A DNA stretch of 64,000 bases from positions 1,226,001 to 1,290,000 of the forward strand of contig LSRY02000014.1 in assembly GCA_001643675.2 (NCBI GenBank). Reading direction: 5' to 3'. The notes under the pieces are model-generated. The model did no database searches. It had not been told where the DNA came from and worked only from the letters and a program-made list of their open reading frames with translations. The stretch is from Monocercomonoides exilis (lineage: Eukaryota > Preaxostyla > Oxymonadida > Polymastigidae). Both the position numbers and the translations under genes were made by a program. Below, piece by piece: positions 1-12,007 of the stretch (position 1 is the stretch's first letter; the number at the start of each line of letters is the position of its first letter).

Positions 1-65
1 CGGTTGTTGAGAAAATGCTACTGTCCACAGTTATTGAAAGTGTCCACCATTATTAACACTAACTA

Positions 66-515
66 CAGTCTGAATCGGATATAATCACATCGGTTTTTGC
101 ACAACTTTTTGTGACTATATCCGATTGTGATAATATACGATGCTGCTTAACACAGAAAAAAGTGAAATTAATTTTTTTTATATACAAATTTTGTGACAAA
201 TTTTTTATTTATGGAAATTCTACACAGAAACACATTTTTCAATAGAAATAACAATTTTTTAAGTTTTATAATTTTATTCAGACTTATTTGAGCTCATTTT
301 TGAAAAAGCGAAAAATTGAAATTTCTGATCAAAAAAGCGATTTTTCAATGAAAAAATCACCCATAATAACAAAAAATGTGATTATATATTTTCTGCCCAG
401 TGATTATATGCGATGAAAAATGAATGAAAAACAAGCAAAAAATGTCGCTGCATCGAAAAATGTGACAATAAACGATGTTGATTATATTCGACGTGATTAT
501 ATCCGGTTTAGACTG
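66..515. mobile_element. MITE-like element with terminal inverted repeats
   Basis: The two ends are inverted copies. Positions 66-92 begin CAGTCTGAATCGGATATAAT, and the reverse complement of 489-515 begins CAGTCTAAACCGGATATAAT; about 24 of 27 bases match. The inner flanks continue as diverged inverted sub-repeats built on CGAnTATAATCA-like units (near 105-150 and 395-490). There is no plausible transposase ORF in the 450 bp, so it looks non-autonomous. The left end is preceded by TA. The right end is followed by CATA, so a clean TA target duplication is not visible. CAGT-type termini and TA flanks resemble pogo/Tigger or other Tc1-mariner-like elements; that family assignment is inference. 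Confidence 0.6.
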
Positions 516-1615
516 CATATGGGGGAAAATACGGACTTTCAAACTTTTTTTGCACAAAGCATGAAAAAATTGTTTCACTCATAACTTTATTTTGCTTTCT
601 CGAAATTCAAAATAAATCAGATTTTCATATCCGTAAACATGCATCGTTGAAATCAAAACAACAAGTTTTCCAACATTTCACAAATGTCAAAAAATGGAAT
701 CATTTTTATTGTGTTTTTTGATGTGAAAAAGTCAATGAAATATGCATAATTTTGCAATGAAAATGCCTGAAGCAAAATATTTTGCCCAATATATATATAT
801 ATATTAATGTCTTGTTTTGAGAATATATATAGAATTATGTGATTATTTATGAAACGAAATAAAAAATCAAGATATTGATTGTTGAAAGGTCTTTTTCTCG
901 TTGGCAAGTTGTTTTTTATTCGTATCATTTATATTTCCAGATTGTTGAAAACAATTGCTTGATGTTATAGTATGATAGCAGACAACTGTTGATGGTGTTA
1001 TCAACTTTCAGCATTTTCATAATTCTCACAAATAAATAAACATGAGGAGAATAATATGAAACTTCAAACTGTTTCATTGAAAAATTTTGAACTTTTTTTT
1101 CCTTTTGGTGATCAAAAAATAATGAATAAAAATCGGTTCATTTTCAGAAATGCACGTGAAGTGACAAAACATTATGTTATGAAATCAATGATACATATTT
1201 TTGAATATGAAAATGCTATTTATTTTGAAATCTGAGAAATTTTAATTAAGTTATGAATGAAACAAAGTCGAGATGACAAGTGCAAAAAAAGATTGAAAGT
1301 TTGATTTTTCCACCTCCTGTTAAATTTAAATTTTGAAATGCAGTGATTTCAAATAAAATTACTTATCTGAAATAAAAAAAATAACTTTTGACAGGAAACT
1401 TGAATAAAAATTTCGATTTCAAAAAGAATTTATCATATTTACAGAAAAAAGAAAGGTGAAATAAAAATTTTATTTTTTTTTTAGAATTGTTCGAAATTCT
1501 GAAAGTTTGATCATCGAAGTTGTAAAAAATAGCCAGATGAAGTTTGTTTGACTTGAATAAAGATGCAATAACCTTTTATCACACTCATTTTTTTTTGAAT
1601 ACATTATCCCATGAT

Positions 1616-1657
<42 letters not shown>

Positions 1658-1970
1658 CAAATAATAATCTCTTTTCAATTTCATATCTGAAAGCTTTCTA
1701 TTTTTGTAACTTTATTTATTAATTTATTTATTTTTGGTTCATGATATAAGCAACAGAAAATCCATATTTCACAAAGAAAATTCGAAAAAATTGAATAAAA
1801 AAACAAATCGAATTATATTTATCTAAACAAAAAAACAACAAAAAATTTTAAACAACGGAACAAGTTTTGAAAAGAGATAAATTACAAAAACAATATTCAA
1901 GTTTCAAACTTAAAACAATTCGAAGAGAATTAATTACAACGCCCATTATAAATATATTACATTTCAATTT
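516..1970. other. AT-rich intergenic region, no gene seen
   Basis: Very AT-rich sequence with homopolymer A/T runs and a short (TA)n tract near 791-805. Short ORFs here lack coding character or homology I recognise. It holds the A tract listed separately. Confidence 0.6.
1618..1654 (+). repeat. poly-A tract
   Basis: About 37 consecutive A residues, the longest homopolymer in the window. It could be a retroposed poly-A tail or simple slippage; no retroelement ORF is adjacent. Confidence 0.85.
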
Positions 1971-3984
1971 ATGGATAATCCTGCTTGGTTTGGGCAACTT
2001 AAACGTAGAATTATCTTAAGAAATGATGTACAATATCAATCTTTAAGAACTAAAGGTATTTGCAATGAATTTTTGATTGAGCTTTTTTTTATTAAAACCA
2101 GGATCTTATACTTTAAAGCGCAATATTGCGCATTTGTTTGATGCATACGGAAAGATTGTGGATTTATCTTCTAAGCTTCATTCATCAGAAAAAAAATTGC
2201 ATGAATTAAACGAAGAAATAACAAATGTCAAATCCATAAACAAGGAAAGATTTGAAAAATTGAACCAAATTGATCAAGAGTGTGTAAATTCTGACTAAAG
2301 ATTTGTGCCTGCATACTAATATGTAATGTTAATAGAAATATAAAACTCCGCCAACAAATAGACAATTGGAAAAAGGAAAAAGGAAGCATTACAACCTTGC
2401 TTGATGAAGCCAATAATAGTAACAAAGCGTTAAATGTAGTTCAACTTTCTTCTTTCTTTCTTTTCCTGTCTTTTCTTATCTTTTTTCTTTTTTGCTTTTT
2501 GTCTGTGAAAAATGAAAACTACTTTTATCATAAGCAAAGAATTATCGAGTTGAACATTGAAAATGAAAAATTGAAGGCGGAATTGGAGGAACATCATTTG
2601 ACTCAAAGTCAAGAACATATGTACGAAGAGGGGCAAAAGAAAATACTAAGATTTGACCGATGTTTTGTGTGTTTTTTTAAATCTTTATTTCAAATGTGCA
2701 AACAGTTTATACCTATATTTTAGAAAGAACATTCAGCTATAATTGCTGTGACATCTATTGAAAGTATTGGCGACATATGCGCAAACGCTTCTGAAGATAG
2801 AATAGTAAAGTTCTGGAGGCTTTCCGATGGTATGTGTTGATTGTTTATTTTTCATAGAGTTAATAAAAATAAAGGAATTCAAACACATCAATTTTCAAAA
2901 TTTGCATGCACTCTTCGAAGTTTGGCATTCACCGCAGATGGACGTTTCTTTGCTGTTGGCGTGAAGGGAGGAGCAATAAGCATCTACAACACATCCACTG
3001 CCAAGCTTTACAGTACGCTTGTTTCAGAATCTGCAGATATTTCGTCCATCGTCTTCACAACCCCAACTGGAGATTTACCACCCACGCTTGTAACGGCTTC
3101 TTCCAACGGGAAGCTCTCCGTTTGGGATGTGGCTGGTGGCAAAGAGCAAATTATCCTTGACTCACAATCAGAGTGTTGTGGCATTTGCGCTTCTGCTAAT
3201 GCAACTGTTTGCAGTGCGCACAAAGATGGATGTGTGATTATCAGCTTATCTAAAGAATCATCACAATATTATTCTTATTTATTTATTCATTTATTTTGCT
3301 ATTTTCTTCACTTAAAAAACGTCTTTCTTTTATTTTATGTGCTACTGATTCGGACATTATACACATTTGATTGCTTCTTACAAAACTTAACAGATATTCG
3401 TGTGTGTGATATCCGGAGTAAAGAACTTATCAAGGAATTGAGTGCAGGCAGCGAAGGTGCTGCAGTCACATGCATGAGCGTTTCTGAGGATGGGCAGCTG
3501 CTTCTGGCCGTCTTCTCCGACGGGACTGTTGCCGTGTTCGATCTGAGCTCTTTTTCTGAAATAAGATATTGGTCCATTGCTGATCTGCGGCCTTCTCACA
3601 CTTTTGGCTCGTGCTGTTGGATGTGTGTATTACAGATTGATGTGCTTTGTCAAGGAAAATTTTTTATTCTTTCTTTTTTTATTGTCATTATTATTTCACA
3701 TCTAATTTTTTCATTTTCATTTTCATATTCATTTTCTTTTTATTCTTTCTCACCGTTTCTGTTTTCTATATTGTGCTGTCTTTCATAAAAGTGAGTCGAG
3801 TTTTTTCATTGGGTGCCAAAATGGGATGATTGCAACAGGAACTTTGAATGATGAGCAGATTAAAAGTGTTTATTTAAGTGAGCTTGGTGATTCGTCACCT
3901 GTCATTCATTGTGCTGCTTCTTCAAGAAAAAACAAACTCGTTGCCGCAACTCCAGATCAAATTTCATTCTGGATTGTTGAATGA
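1971..3984 (+). CDS. ATG16: ATG16-like autophagy protein (coiled coil + WD40), 8 exons
   Basis: Inferred exons: 1971-2055, 2102-2279, 2336-2435, 2535-2666, 2724-2829, 2875-3231, 3394-3622, 3792-3984 (459 aa), all with compatible phase. The start, MDNPAWFGQLKRRI, resembles the ATG5-binding helix of ATG16. Exons 2-4 give a charged coiled coil (KLRQQIDNWKKEKGS; NIENEKLKAELEE). From exon 5 on there are WD40 blades: a first blade ending EDRIVKFWRLSDG, and DGYIRVCDIRSKELIKEL, which closely matches human ATG16L1 around 'WDIRSESIVREMEL'. The protein ends at QISFWIVE. In the known family, ATG16 dimers hold ATG12-ATG5 on the phagophore and direct ATG8 lipidation. At 459 aa it is shorter than ATG16L1 (about 600), mainly in the linker. 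A different coiled-coil/WD40 protein is the main alternative. Confidence 0.75.
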
Positions 3985-4463
3985 GAAAATGCATCTGAAA
4001 AAGAAATCATAAGAAAGAAACATAGATGCAACAAATGTGAAGCATTCAAAGCGTTGTTTGGTGAAAAATAAGAAGCATTTGGTCAAGAGATTGAAAATAT
4101 ATCTAATTCACACAGGTGAAAACATTTCTTCTTTTTTTGTGGTTAGCTTTTTGGCAAGCTTTGTTTATTATTTTTGTATGTGATTTAGCTTTTTGTTCAA
4201 AAAATTTTTTGTTTGGATAAATCTTCTTTTCAATGGAGTAATAATTGTTTTAGCTTTTGGACTCTTTCAAAGAAGGAATTAGTTGAAATTGCTGTTTTTG
4301 CTTAAATTTAATAAAAATATAAGAAAAAAACATTTTAAGTTTATCACCAGATCGATCATGACCATTGCCCGCATTTCAATTTTCATTTGAGAGGTATTTT
4401 TCTACCTTTTACTCGTTTAGTTTTACGGTTTTACCATCAAACTAAATATTTTGATAAATTATT
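3985..4463. other. intergenic, nothing clear
   Basis: AT-rich spacer between the ATG16-like gene and the helicase. There is no ORF with recognisable content. It presumably holds the 3' end of one gene and the promoter of the next. Confidence 0.5.
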
Positions 4464-7400
4464 ATGACTTCAAGTTTGATTTGTTCTTTTTTCTGTACCT
4501 GCTTCAAATATGCATTTTTCTTTAAGATCACCTTTTGGATGAAGATGAAGGCGCTTTGTTTGAAGTTTTCGATAAAACAAAGAGTTTGAAAATTATACTT
4601 GAATTTTTATTTTATTTCGTTTGTGTTTACCTTTTTTTGAAGAAGCACCATCCGAGAATAAAAGAAAGCATTTTGATCAGCCACAAGTCGAGCAACCTCC
4701 GGAAGAAGAAGATCCTCTCGATGCTTACATGAAAACAATATATAATGAAACACAGGGGATTTCGACAAATACCGGGAAAAAGCAGATCCAAGAGGAGGAA
4801 GAGGATAAAGATTTTGAGGCCTCTCGTGGACTTCCAGAAATGAATGAATTAAATGCATTGTCATCGTTTGCTTCTTCGTTTCTTCCAAAGGAAAAACGAA
4901 AAATTCTTCCAGAGATTGATCATTCTACTATTGATTATCCTCCTTTTGAAAAAAATTTTTATTTTGATCCTCCTGAACTAGCGAAGCTTTCAAAGAAAGA
5001 AATTTTGGAAAGGCGCCAGCAGCTGGAAAATATAAGAGTTCGAGGAAAAGATTGCCCATGTCCGATCACTTCATGGGTACAAACAGGTCTCAATTCTCGT
5101 GTTCTTGAAGTTATTGAAAAAAAACTTCAATTTTCACAGCCCACTCCGATCCAGGCCCAAGTAATTCCAACGGCAATGAAAGGAAAAGATGTTATTGGAA
5201 TCGCCAAAACTGGGTCTGGGAAAACGATGGGATTTGTACTTCCAATGATCCGCCATGTGCTTGCTCAGCCACGCTGCCAGCCAGGTGAAGGCCCCATTGC
5301 GCTGATGATTGCACCGACGCGGGAGCTGTGCATCCAAATCTGGAGGGACACGCGCTCAGTGACGTCGTGCATCAAGATGACCGGGCACGGAGACGGAGGC
5401 GGAGGAGGCAGCAGCAGCGGGAGAGGGTGGGGCTGGTCGCGCTCCAGCATGAACGGCGGGAACGACGAGCGGATCCGGGTGGTGGCAGTGTATGGCGGGG
5501 CGACGGTGAATGTGTCTGACCAGATAGCGAAGCTGAAGAGCGGCGCAGAGGTGGTGGTGTGCACGCCTGGGCGCATGATCGAGCTGCTGGCGTTGAACGG
5601 CGGGAAAGTGACGACACTGTTTCGGACGACCTATGTGGTGCTGGACGAGGCTGACCGCATGATGGACTTGGGGTTCTCTCCGCAGATCACCAGGCTGCTG
5701 CAATGCATCCGGCCAGACAGGCAGACGCTGATGTTCTCGGCGACGTTTCCCCGGCAGCTCGAGGCGATGGCGAAGAACATCCTCACCAAGCCGATTGAAA
5801 TCATCGTCGGCCGAAAATCGTCTGTCTGTGCAGATGTCCACCAGATCATCCGGATCATCCGCCCAGACGAGACGAAGCTGGAGGTGCTGAAGGAAATCCT
5901 CTTCTTGTGGCGGAAAAGGGCAAAGGAGGAGGAAAGAGCAGGAATGTTCCAGCAGCCTGGACAGCCTGATCAAACAAATCAACCTAATCAGCCTGCTTCA
6001 GATGCCTCATCTTCAGCCACAACAGCAAACACATCTGCACCTTCTCAACAGACACAGACACAATCACTTGCCCCAGCATCCTCTCCCACCCCTGCTCCAA
6101 TCACCCCTGCGCTGACTCCATCCACTTCAGCCATCTTCGCCAGCCTCAATGCCTCTTCCACCCCAACACCCACAACCGCTTCTCGCACAGCCATAGCCTC
6201 CACTGCACCCACCCCTCAGCCTTCTGCTTCCCCTTCTCTGTCACCTTCTGTAGTCAATCTGTACGACACCCCTGCCTCACACCAGGGTCCAATTCTTGTG
6301 TTTGTGAAGGAGCAGACTGATGCAGACAAGCTGTTTGCCTCGTTGATTGAATGTGGCTTCCCTTGTTTACCACTGCACGGTGGAAGAGACCAAGCTGACC
6401 GCGACTCAGCGATTGGAGACTTCAAAGAAGGGAATGTGCCGATGCTGATCGCGACGTCGGTGGCGGCGCGTGGCTTGGATGTGAAAGGGCTGTCGCTTGT
6501 GGTGAATTATGACTGCCCTGATCATCTGGAGGACTATGTGCATCGAGTGGGGAGGACAGGAAGGGCTGGGCAGAAAGGTACAGCCATCACGTTTGTGCAT
6601 CCGGAGAGCTCGGGGGGAGATGATGACAGATACACACCGTCGCTGGTGAAGGCGATTAAGCAGAGTGCAGCGAATGTATCGGTGCCGGAGGATCTGCTGC
6701 AGATAGCGCAGAGCTATTTGGAGAGGGTGAGCAGCCACTTGGTGGCGATGCCGTCGTCTGGGTTTGGAGGGAAAGGGTTCAAGTTCGATGAGAACGAGGA
6801 GAAGCAGAAGGAGGTGGAGAAGGAGATGCTCAGGAAGCGGTTCCGCACAGGAGACGATGATGACGATGGGGCAGGAGAAGGCGGGATGGTGGAAGACGAC
6901 GGTGACGACGACTACGAAAGAGCAGAGCGGATTGCTATTTCGCATGGACTTGTACCACACGTGGCTTCACATCAGTCTTCTTCTTCTTCTTCTACTTCTG
7001 CTTCTGCATCAAGCACGGCTGTTGGTGCTGGATCTGGTATTGGTTCAGCAACAAGTGCTGCTTCTTCTCCTTCTTCTTCTGGTGCTTCTGCTTCTGGTTC
7101 TATCATACCTCCTTCTCCATCTCCTACCCACTCCACCACCTTCCTATCTCTATCACCAACACCGACATCAACTCCATTGCTATCAACAACACCTTCACAT
7201 TCCTCTTCCTCACAAGGCGTCACCCTCTTCACCCCAATCTCCTCTTTGTCTTCGGCCGAGGCAGCTACCGTGCTGCGTGCGAAGTCGAAGCTGACGCTGA
7301 CACCCGACCAGATCATGCGGTACATTGTGAAGACGATGCCTTTGCCATTGGGGCCAGGAGAGACCATTCAAAGAGTGCAGTGCAGCACACGCGATGGATT

Positions 7401-7887
7401 AACGTTTGTTGTCAGGAAGGATGCGACGGCGGAGCAGAGAAGGGCGGTGCTGCAATCGGCGATGGTGGCAGAGGCGGTGAGGCTGGAGGTGATGACAGGC
7501 ACACTACAGACAGCTAAGCCGGCTGCGGCAGGGGCTGGTGGCGTGGCTGCAGCTGCGTCGCATTTCTGTGAGGAGATGGAGATTAATGATTATCCTCAGA
7601 TGATAAGGAGTGCACTAACCAACCGCACGGAGCTGGCGTCGATAATGGAGCTGACAGCGACCAGCATCACTCCGCGTGGTATTTACTGCGAGAAGAATTT
7701 GAAGGGCATTTCTGTTGCTCCTCCTGGACAAAGGAAGTTGTTCTTGGCAATTGAAGGAGACAGCGCTGAAAAAGTCAGAAGAGCAAAGGCAATGCTTGTG
7801 CAGCGCATGACAGATGTTAAAGAGGAAATGATGCCTGTGGTTGGAGGCGTTGGCCAAGCTCACGGTAGATTTAAGGTGGTGAGTTGA
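4464..7887 (+). CDS. DDX46: PRP5/DDX46 DEAD-box spliceosomal RNA helicase
   Basis: Inferred exons 4464-4473, 4527-4583, 4643-7887 (1,103 aa); both donors are GTTTGA and the N-terminus reads MTSNHLLDEDEGALF. The acidic EEEDPLDAYM box is typical of DDX46/Prp5. Motifs in order: Q motif (PTPIQ, ~190), AKTGSGKT (~210), APTREL (~244), TPGR (~328), DEAD (~357), SAT (~387), ARGLDV and HRVGRTGRAG (~655). The C-terminal ~100 residues (EMEINDYPQMIR...GRFKV) match the KH-like tail specific to Prp5/DDX46. The family uses ATP to remodel U2 snRNP at branch-site recognition in the nucleus. Oddities are a Gly/Ser/Arg loop after motif Ia, a ~110-residue Pro/Thr/Ser/Gln insert between the RecA lobes (~455-568), and a second Ser-rich stretch at ~785-892. 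Confidence 0.93.
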
Positions 7888-7965
7888 ATTTGCCACATTT
7901 ATTGTTATTTAGTAATTTTTATGTTTTTTTAAAAATAAATAAATACATTTCCCAATATTCATTTC

Positions 7966-8275
7966 ATGGATGATCTGGAAAAAAGTTTTTTTCTTTTGTT
8001 TTTATTTTAATTGGTTTTATAATATTAATTTAACGATTACTTAAAAGAGGTACATTTAACTGACGCTGAAAGAAATAGGACAATCGAATCTCTTCGAAAT
8101 TTAAGGAGCACTGCTCAATTTTGGCTTGAACGACTCCAGGAGCTGGAAAAGGAACAAATTGCCTTATTGGAAATAAATTGTCCACATGATGAAAAATTGT
8201 CAAATGGTAGGAGTTATATTTAACTCATTTTAGAATTTATAATTGCTCTTTTATGAAATTTCAGAAGAATCTTGA
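7966..8275 (+). CDS. small helical protein, three exons, unknown function
   Basis: Exons 7966-7984, 8048-8206, 8265-8275 give 62 aa with consistent phases. The middle exon reads HLTDAERNRTIESLRNL then TAQFWLERLQELEKEQ, a typical amphipathic or coiled-coil helix, and the protein ends LSNEES. It follows the helicase by 78 bp on the same strand. I do not recognise the family; small kinetochore, trafficking or cytoskeletal adaptor subunits are possibilities only. The case for a real gene is the intact frame across two splices and the protein-like composition in otherwise AT-rich DNA. Confidence 0.55.
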
Positions 8276-8576
8276 ATGACGTAAGAAATGTGTAACAAGT
8301 CTTCTTCACAACTTCGCACTTCATCAATTGTTGATTTTTAAATATAATTTTCACAGCTTAATTTTTATTTAATAGTTTTCGGCAAGAAATATTCAATTCA
8401 ATTTTTCAACAAAATCATAAAATTTTTAGAAAAAACTTAAGCATGTTTTTGTTTGTGAAATGTTTTTTTATAATTATATTTATAAAAAAGATGTGCAGAA
8501 ACTTCATACAGAACAATCTCCAAACAAATTCATTCTTGATCACAATGGATCTTTTCCGTATTAAATAGTTCTTAAA
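8276..8576. other. AT-rich spacer, no gene seen
   Basis: About 300 bp of AT-rich DNA between the small helical gene and RAD6. No ORF or RNA gene is evident. Confidence 0.5.
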
Positions 8577-9325
8577 ATGTCAACGCCTTCGCGAAGAAGA
8601 TTAATGCGAGATTTTAAAAATCTCCAACAGGATCCTCCTTCTGGAATAACTGGCGCTCCAAAAGAGGATGATATGATGTTTTGGAATGCAGTGATCTTTG
8701 GGTATCAAAAATACATATAAATATCGTGAATTAACTTCATTTTTAATTCATTAATTGCTAAATATTAATTATTACCTTGTGTCGCATTTAAAAAAGCCCT
8801 GACGACACACCTTGGGAGGGTGGGACTTTCAAGTTAACCATGCAATTTTCTGAAGAATATCCAAACAAACCTCCTGTGGTCAAATTTGTGACGAAAATAT
8901 TTCATCCAAATGGTAGACTTTCCAACTTATAAGCATTTAATCATTCATATTTATTATTTGCGATTTTTCTATGATAACAAAGTGTATACTGATGGAAGTA
9001 TTTGTCTTGATATTCTCCAAAAACAGTGGAGCCCAATTTATGATGTGACGGCTATTCTTACATCAATTCAGGTAAGCGTTGTTGTGTTGATCCTGTTTCA
9101 TTCACCTTTCGCTCCAAATCTTTTCTTTCGCACTTTAGTCACTTCTTACTGATCCTAATCCCGCATCTCCCGCAAATTCTGAAGCAGCGAGATTATTTGC
9201 CACAAACAGACGAGAATATGACAGAAAAGTTAGGGAGGTCGTTGAAGAATCTTGTATGCAAATATATTTTTGGTTTTCCCAAATAATTATTCTTGTATAT
9301 TTCAGGGAGTGATCCAACTGAATAA
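8577..9325 (+). CDS. RAD6: RAD6-type ubiquitin-conjugating enzyme E2
   Basis: Five exons (about 8577-8701, 8797-8912, 8983-9071, 9139-9253, 9306-9325) encode 154 aa. It opens [20 protein letters not shown], almost the same as human UBE2A/B and yeast Rad6. Family features are all present: the HPN triad in IFHPN, the active Cys (C88) in DGSICLDIL, WSPxYDV and the [17 protein letters not shown] helix. Length matches UBE2A/B (152 aa) and there is no acidic tail of the yeast type. Known role: with Rad18- or Bre1-type E3s it ubiquitinates PCNA and histone H2B in the nucleus. Intron 3 has the only GTAAG-type donor seen in the window's identified genes. One exon edge is uncertain by a base. Confidence 0.96.
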
Positions 9326-9949
9326 AATGAAATTTTGTTTTTATTTTTAATATTTATATCCTTTTATTTGGCTTTTGAACATTCATCTTATTTAACCGTT
9401 CCTTTTTCAAATCGAACATGGTTTCATAGCTGTCATGTTCAAAAAAAAAGATTTAATTTCAACTAGAAATACCAAATTTTTGTTCTTGTTCACAGAAAAG
9501 TTTATTACAATTATGAAAAATATCCAAGAAATATTCTTCAAGAGGAATAAAAATGACTGAATTAATCTTTTATTTTTGAATCTTGGATGATAAGTTCAAT
9601 TATTTGAGATATGATAAAATGAGAAGTGAAACAGAAAAAGAAATCGTTTTTAAATCACAGAGTTATATTCAAATAAGATCATTAATCATAGCGTTTAAAG
9701 TGTCTTTTCCAAGAAGGTATTTCCAACATTTAACAACGTTTCTGAACTTGATCACACTTTTTTTTAAAAGTTTAAATTAAAAACATTCTGACAGATTTGA
9801 AATTACATATTTCTTGATGACAACAAGCAAAATTGATTGCTCTAAAATTCACAAGAATTGAAAATGTCAATTCAACCTCTCCTGTTTTGGAGGAAGATAA
9901 GAAGAAAACTCAAAAAAAAAAATGAAACGGTTTTAAAGATAGTCATTTT
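9326..9949. other. AT-rich convergent spacer, no gene seen
   Basis: The region lies between the 3' ends of RAD6 (+) and the Ser-rich gene (-). A 65-codon open frame at 9583-9780 lacks an ATG and any recognisable content, so I do not call it. Confidence 0.5.
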
Positions 9950-11436
9950 TCAGATCTTCATCATCGTCGATCCTTCTCTTTCTTTCTCGCTTTTCTCAGA
10001 ATTCTGCTGGTTTAATACAACCGTTTGGAGAAACGGGCCTTGTGCTGTGCTTTCGGTCTGTCTGCGTCTTTCTTCATTGGCGACGTGAATTGATGAATAC
10101 GAAGAAGGACGAGACAGATGCGGAGAAAGCATCAGTTGGGTTGAATTTGGTGATGTTGTTTGTTTAGCCACAGAATTTGAAGATGATGAAGTTTGTGGAT
10201 GAGTGGATAAAGCTGAAGAGCCTGTTGACCGACTTGGAGAAAACACCGAGAAGGAATGGGGAGATGTGGGGGAATGAGGAGAAGGTGTCTCTCGGGCTTG
10301 CCTGGTTTTTGTGCTTGAGAGCGAAGGAGATGGATATCGGTCTTTGAAGACAGGGCGGAATCTTGTTGGAATTGGGGAATATTTTTGGGTGGATGAATTT
10401 GCAGCTGCAGGAGAAGCAGATGATTTTTTTGGAGTCCCACTTGTTGGTTCATTCGGTGCAGCACTTGAATCTGAAGCAGAAGGAGATGCAGAAGACACTG
10501 AAGATTCATTTGAAGATTCTGACGCTGATGGAGAAGTGATTGATTCTATCGAAGACAAAGCCTCTGGGCGATGCTGCAAATGAGCCTGACGGCTCGAAGA
10601 ATCTGGATGCATTGTGGAAGAGTTTGCAAAGCCACTTTCTTGTTTTGATTGTCGAGACAGCATTTCCGAAGTTGCATTGCTTGCACTAGGCCTTGTAAAT
10701 CCCTTTGCCTTTCCTGCATCATTGCCCGGCTTTTGCTCTTTCATTTGCCGAGTTGTTGAATACTCTCTGACAGCTTTAACTGCATGCTGCTGAGAGGGCA
10801 TTTCAAATGATACCGAATGTTGTGTAGCAGACTGAGAAATGCTTGAATCGGGTGGTAACATAACCATCTTCAGTTTGTCAGATAGAGATAACGAATTTGA
10901 CAGAAGAAGAGATTCTAAAAATGGATCTCCTGATGGAGGAAATATTTCTTTGTCTTCGTCTGTCTCAAAAAGATGAGAATCATGTTCATCTACACATACA
11001 GGTGATCGAGGCGAACACGGCGATGGAATTCGAGGAGGAGGGAGGAGCAAGGAAAGAGGCGGAACATCGACATGCGTTCCAATTTTTGTTGTTAACAGCG
11101 TTTCATGAAGTTCTTTCAATTGTTGTGATGACGGATTTTGTTTCAAAGCATATTCAACATCCTTTATTTGTTCTTCTCGTTCTTCTCGCTCATCTTCCTC
11201 TGTGTAAATATATGGAGTACTTTCGACAACTTCAATATGCGGATCAATTGTAAACTCATGTTTTGAAGATTTTGAATCTTGAAGTTTGAAATTCATTAAT
11301 AAGAATAATACATCGCAAGTTAAGATAAATATTTAAATTACAAACTTTGAGTGCTGCCGTGAGATTCATTTAAATTTTTATCATTCGGTGGATGTTGAGA
11401 ATAAAAAGCTTTTTCGTTCGCACGCGAATTTGCCAT
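9950..11436 (-). CDS. Ser-rich low-complexity protein, two exons, unknown function
   Basis: Exon 1 (11346-11436) starts MANSRANEKAFYSQHPPNDK. A 68-bp GT-AG intron (GTTTGT donor) is followed by exon 2 (9950-11277); about 473 aa in all. The only ordered-looking part is residues ~35-100: an acidic stretch (YIYTEEDEREEREEQIKDVE) and a short helix around NPSSQQLKELHETLLTTK. The rest is Ser/Pro/Thr/Gln-rich and probably disordered, ending in a basic-acidic tail (EKSEKEREGSTMMKI). The added first exon supplies a real ATG and keeps phase, which supports the model. I see no domain that fixes a role; a scaffold or regulatory protein is possible but unsupported. Confidence 0.6.
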
Positions 11437-12007
11437 TAAAAATGAATTGAATGAAATAAAATTGCAAGAAATGTTTCAAAAAGTTGCGCTTCAAGCAGTT
11501 TTTTTGAATATTTATTTTTGATCAATAAACGTTATTTTCTATTCGAAAAAAAATTTGATAAATACTTTATCACTAAAAGTCAATTAATATTGTTATAAGT
11601 GGCTGTGAAAAGTAAAAAATGGAAAATGTTTTGCAAAGATTTGAAAAGAAAAATATAATTCACAAAAGAAATAATTCCAAAATGTGAAAAAGAAGAATAC
11701 ATAAAAAAGCTTAATTTTTCATAATATAAACCGAAACCACAAAAAGTGCATTACCGTTGTGATGTGAAGCGACATGAAGCTAAAACGTTTGTTAAAGCAA
11801 CGATTTGAAATGTTACAAATAATATACTATTCCTTTCACAATTTGTAGGATTATCAAAAATGATCAATGAAAGTGTGAACATCTTGATAACAGAAAAAAA
11901 AGAAAAGAAAAGAAAGAAAGAAAAAGAAAGATATATGATGCAAATATGAGCACCATAGGCACATTCAGTATAGCATTTTGATCCATTCATCTCTGCTAAA
12001 TGATGCT
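11437..12007. other. intergenic, nothing seen
   Basis: AT-rich spacer between two minus-strand genes. A short minus-strand open frame at 11751-11990 is Ser/Phe-rich and not convincing. Confidence 0.5.

Noticed and set aside
357-928. Minus-strand ORFs of 73 and 91 codons near the left end
   Set aside because: Ile/Phe/Tyr/Asn-rich translations typical of AT-rich non-coding DNA; the first overlaps the MITE.
9583-9780. 65-codon plus-strand open frame
   Set aside because: No ATG (opens with TTG), no homology, and lies in the convergent spacer.
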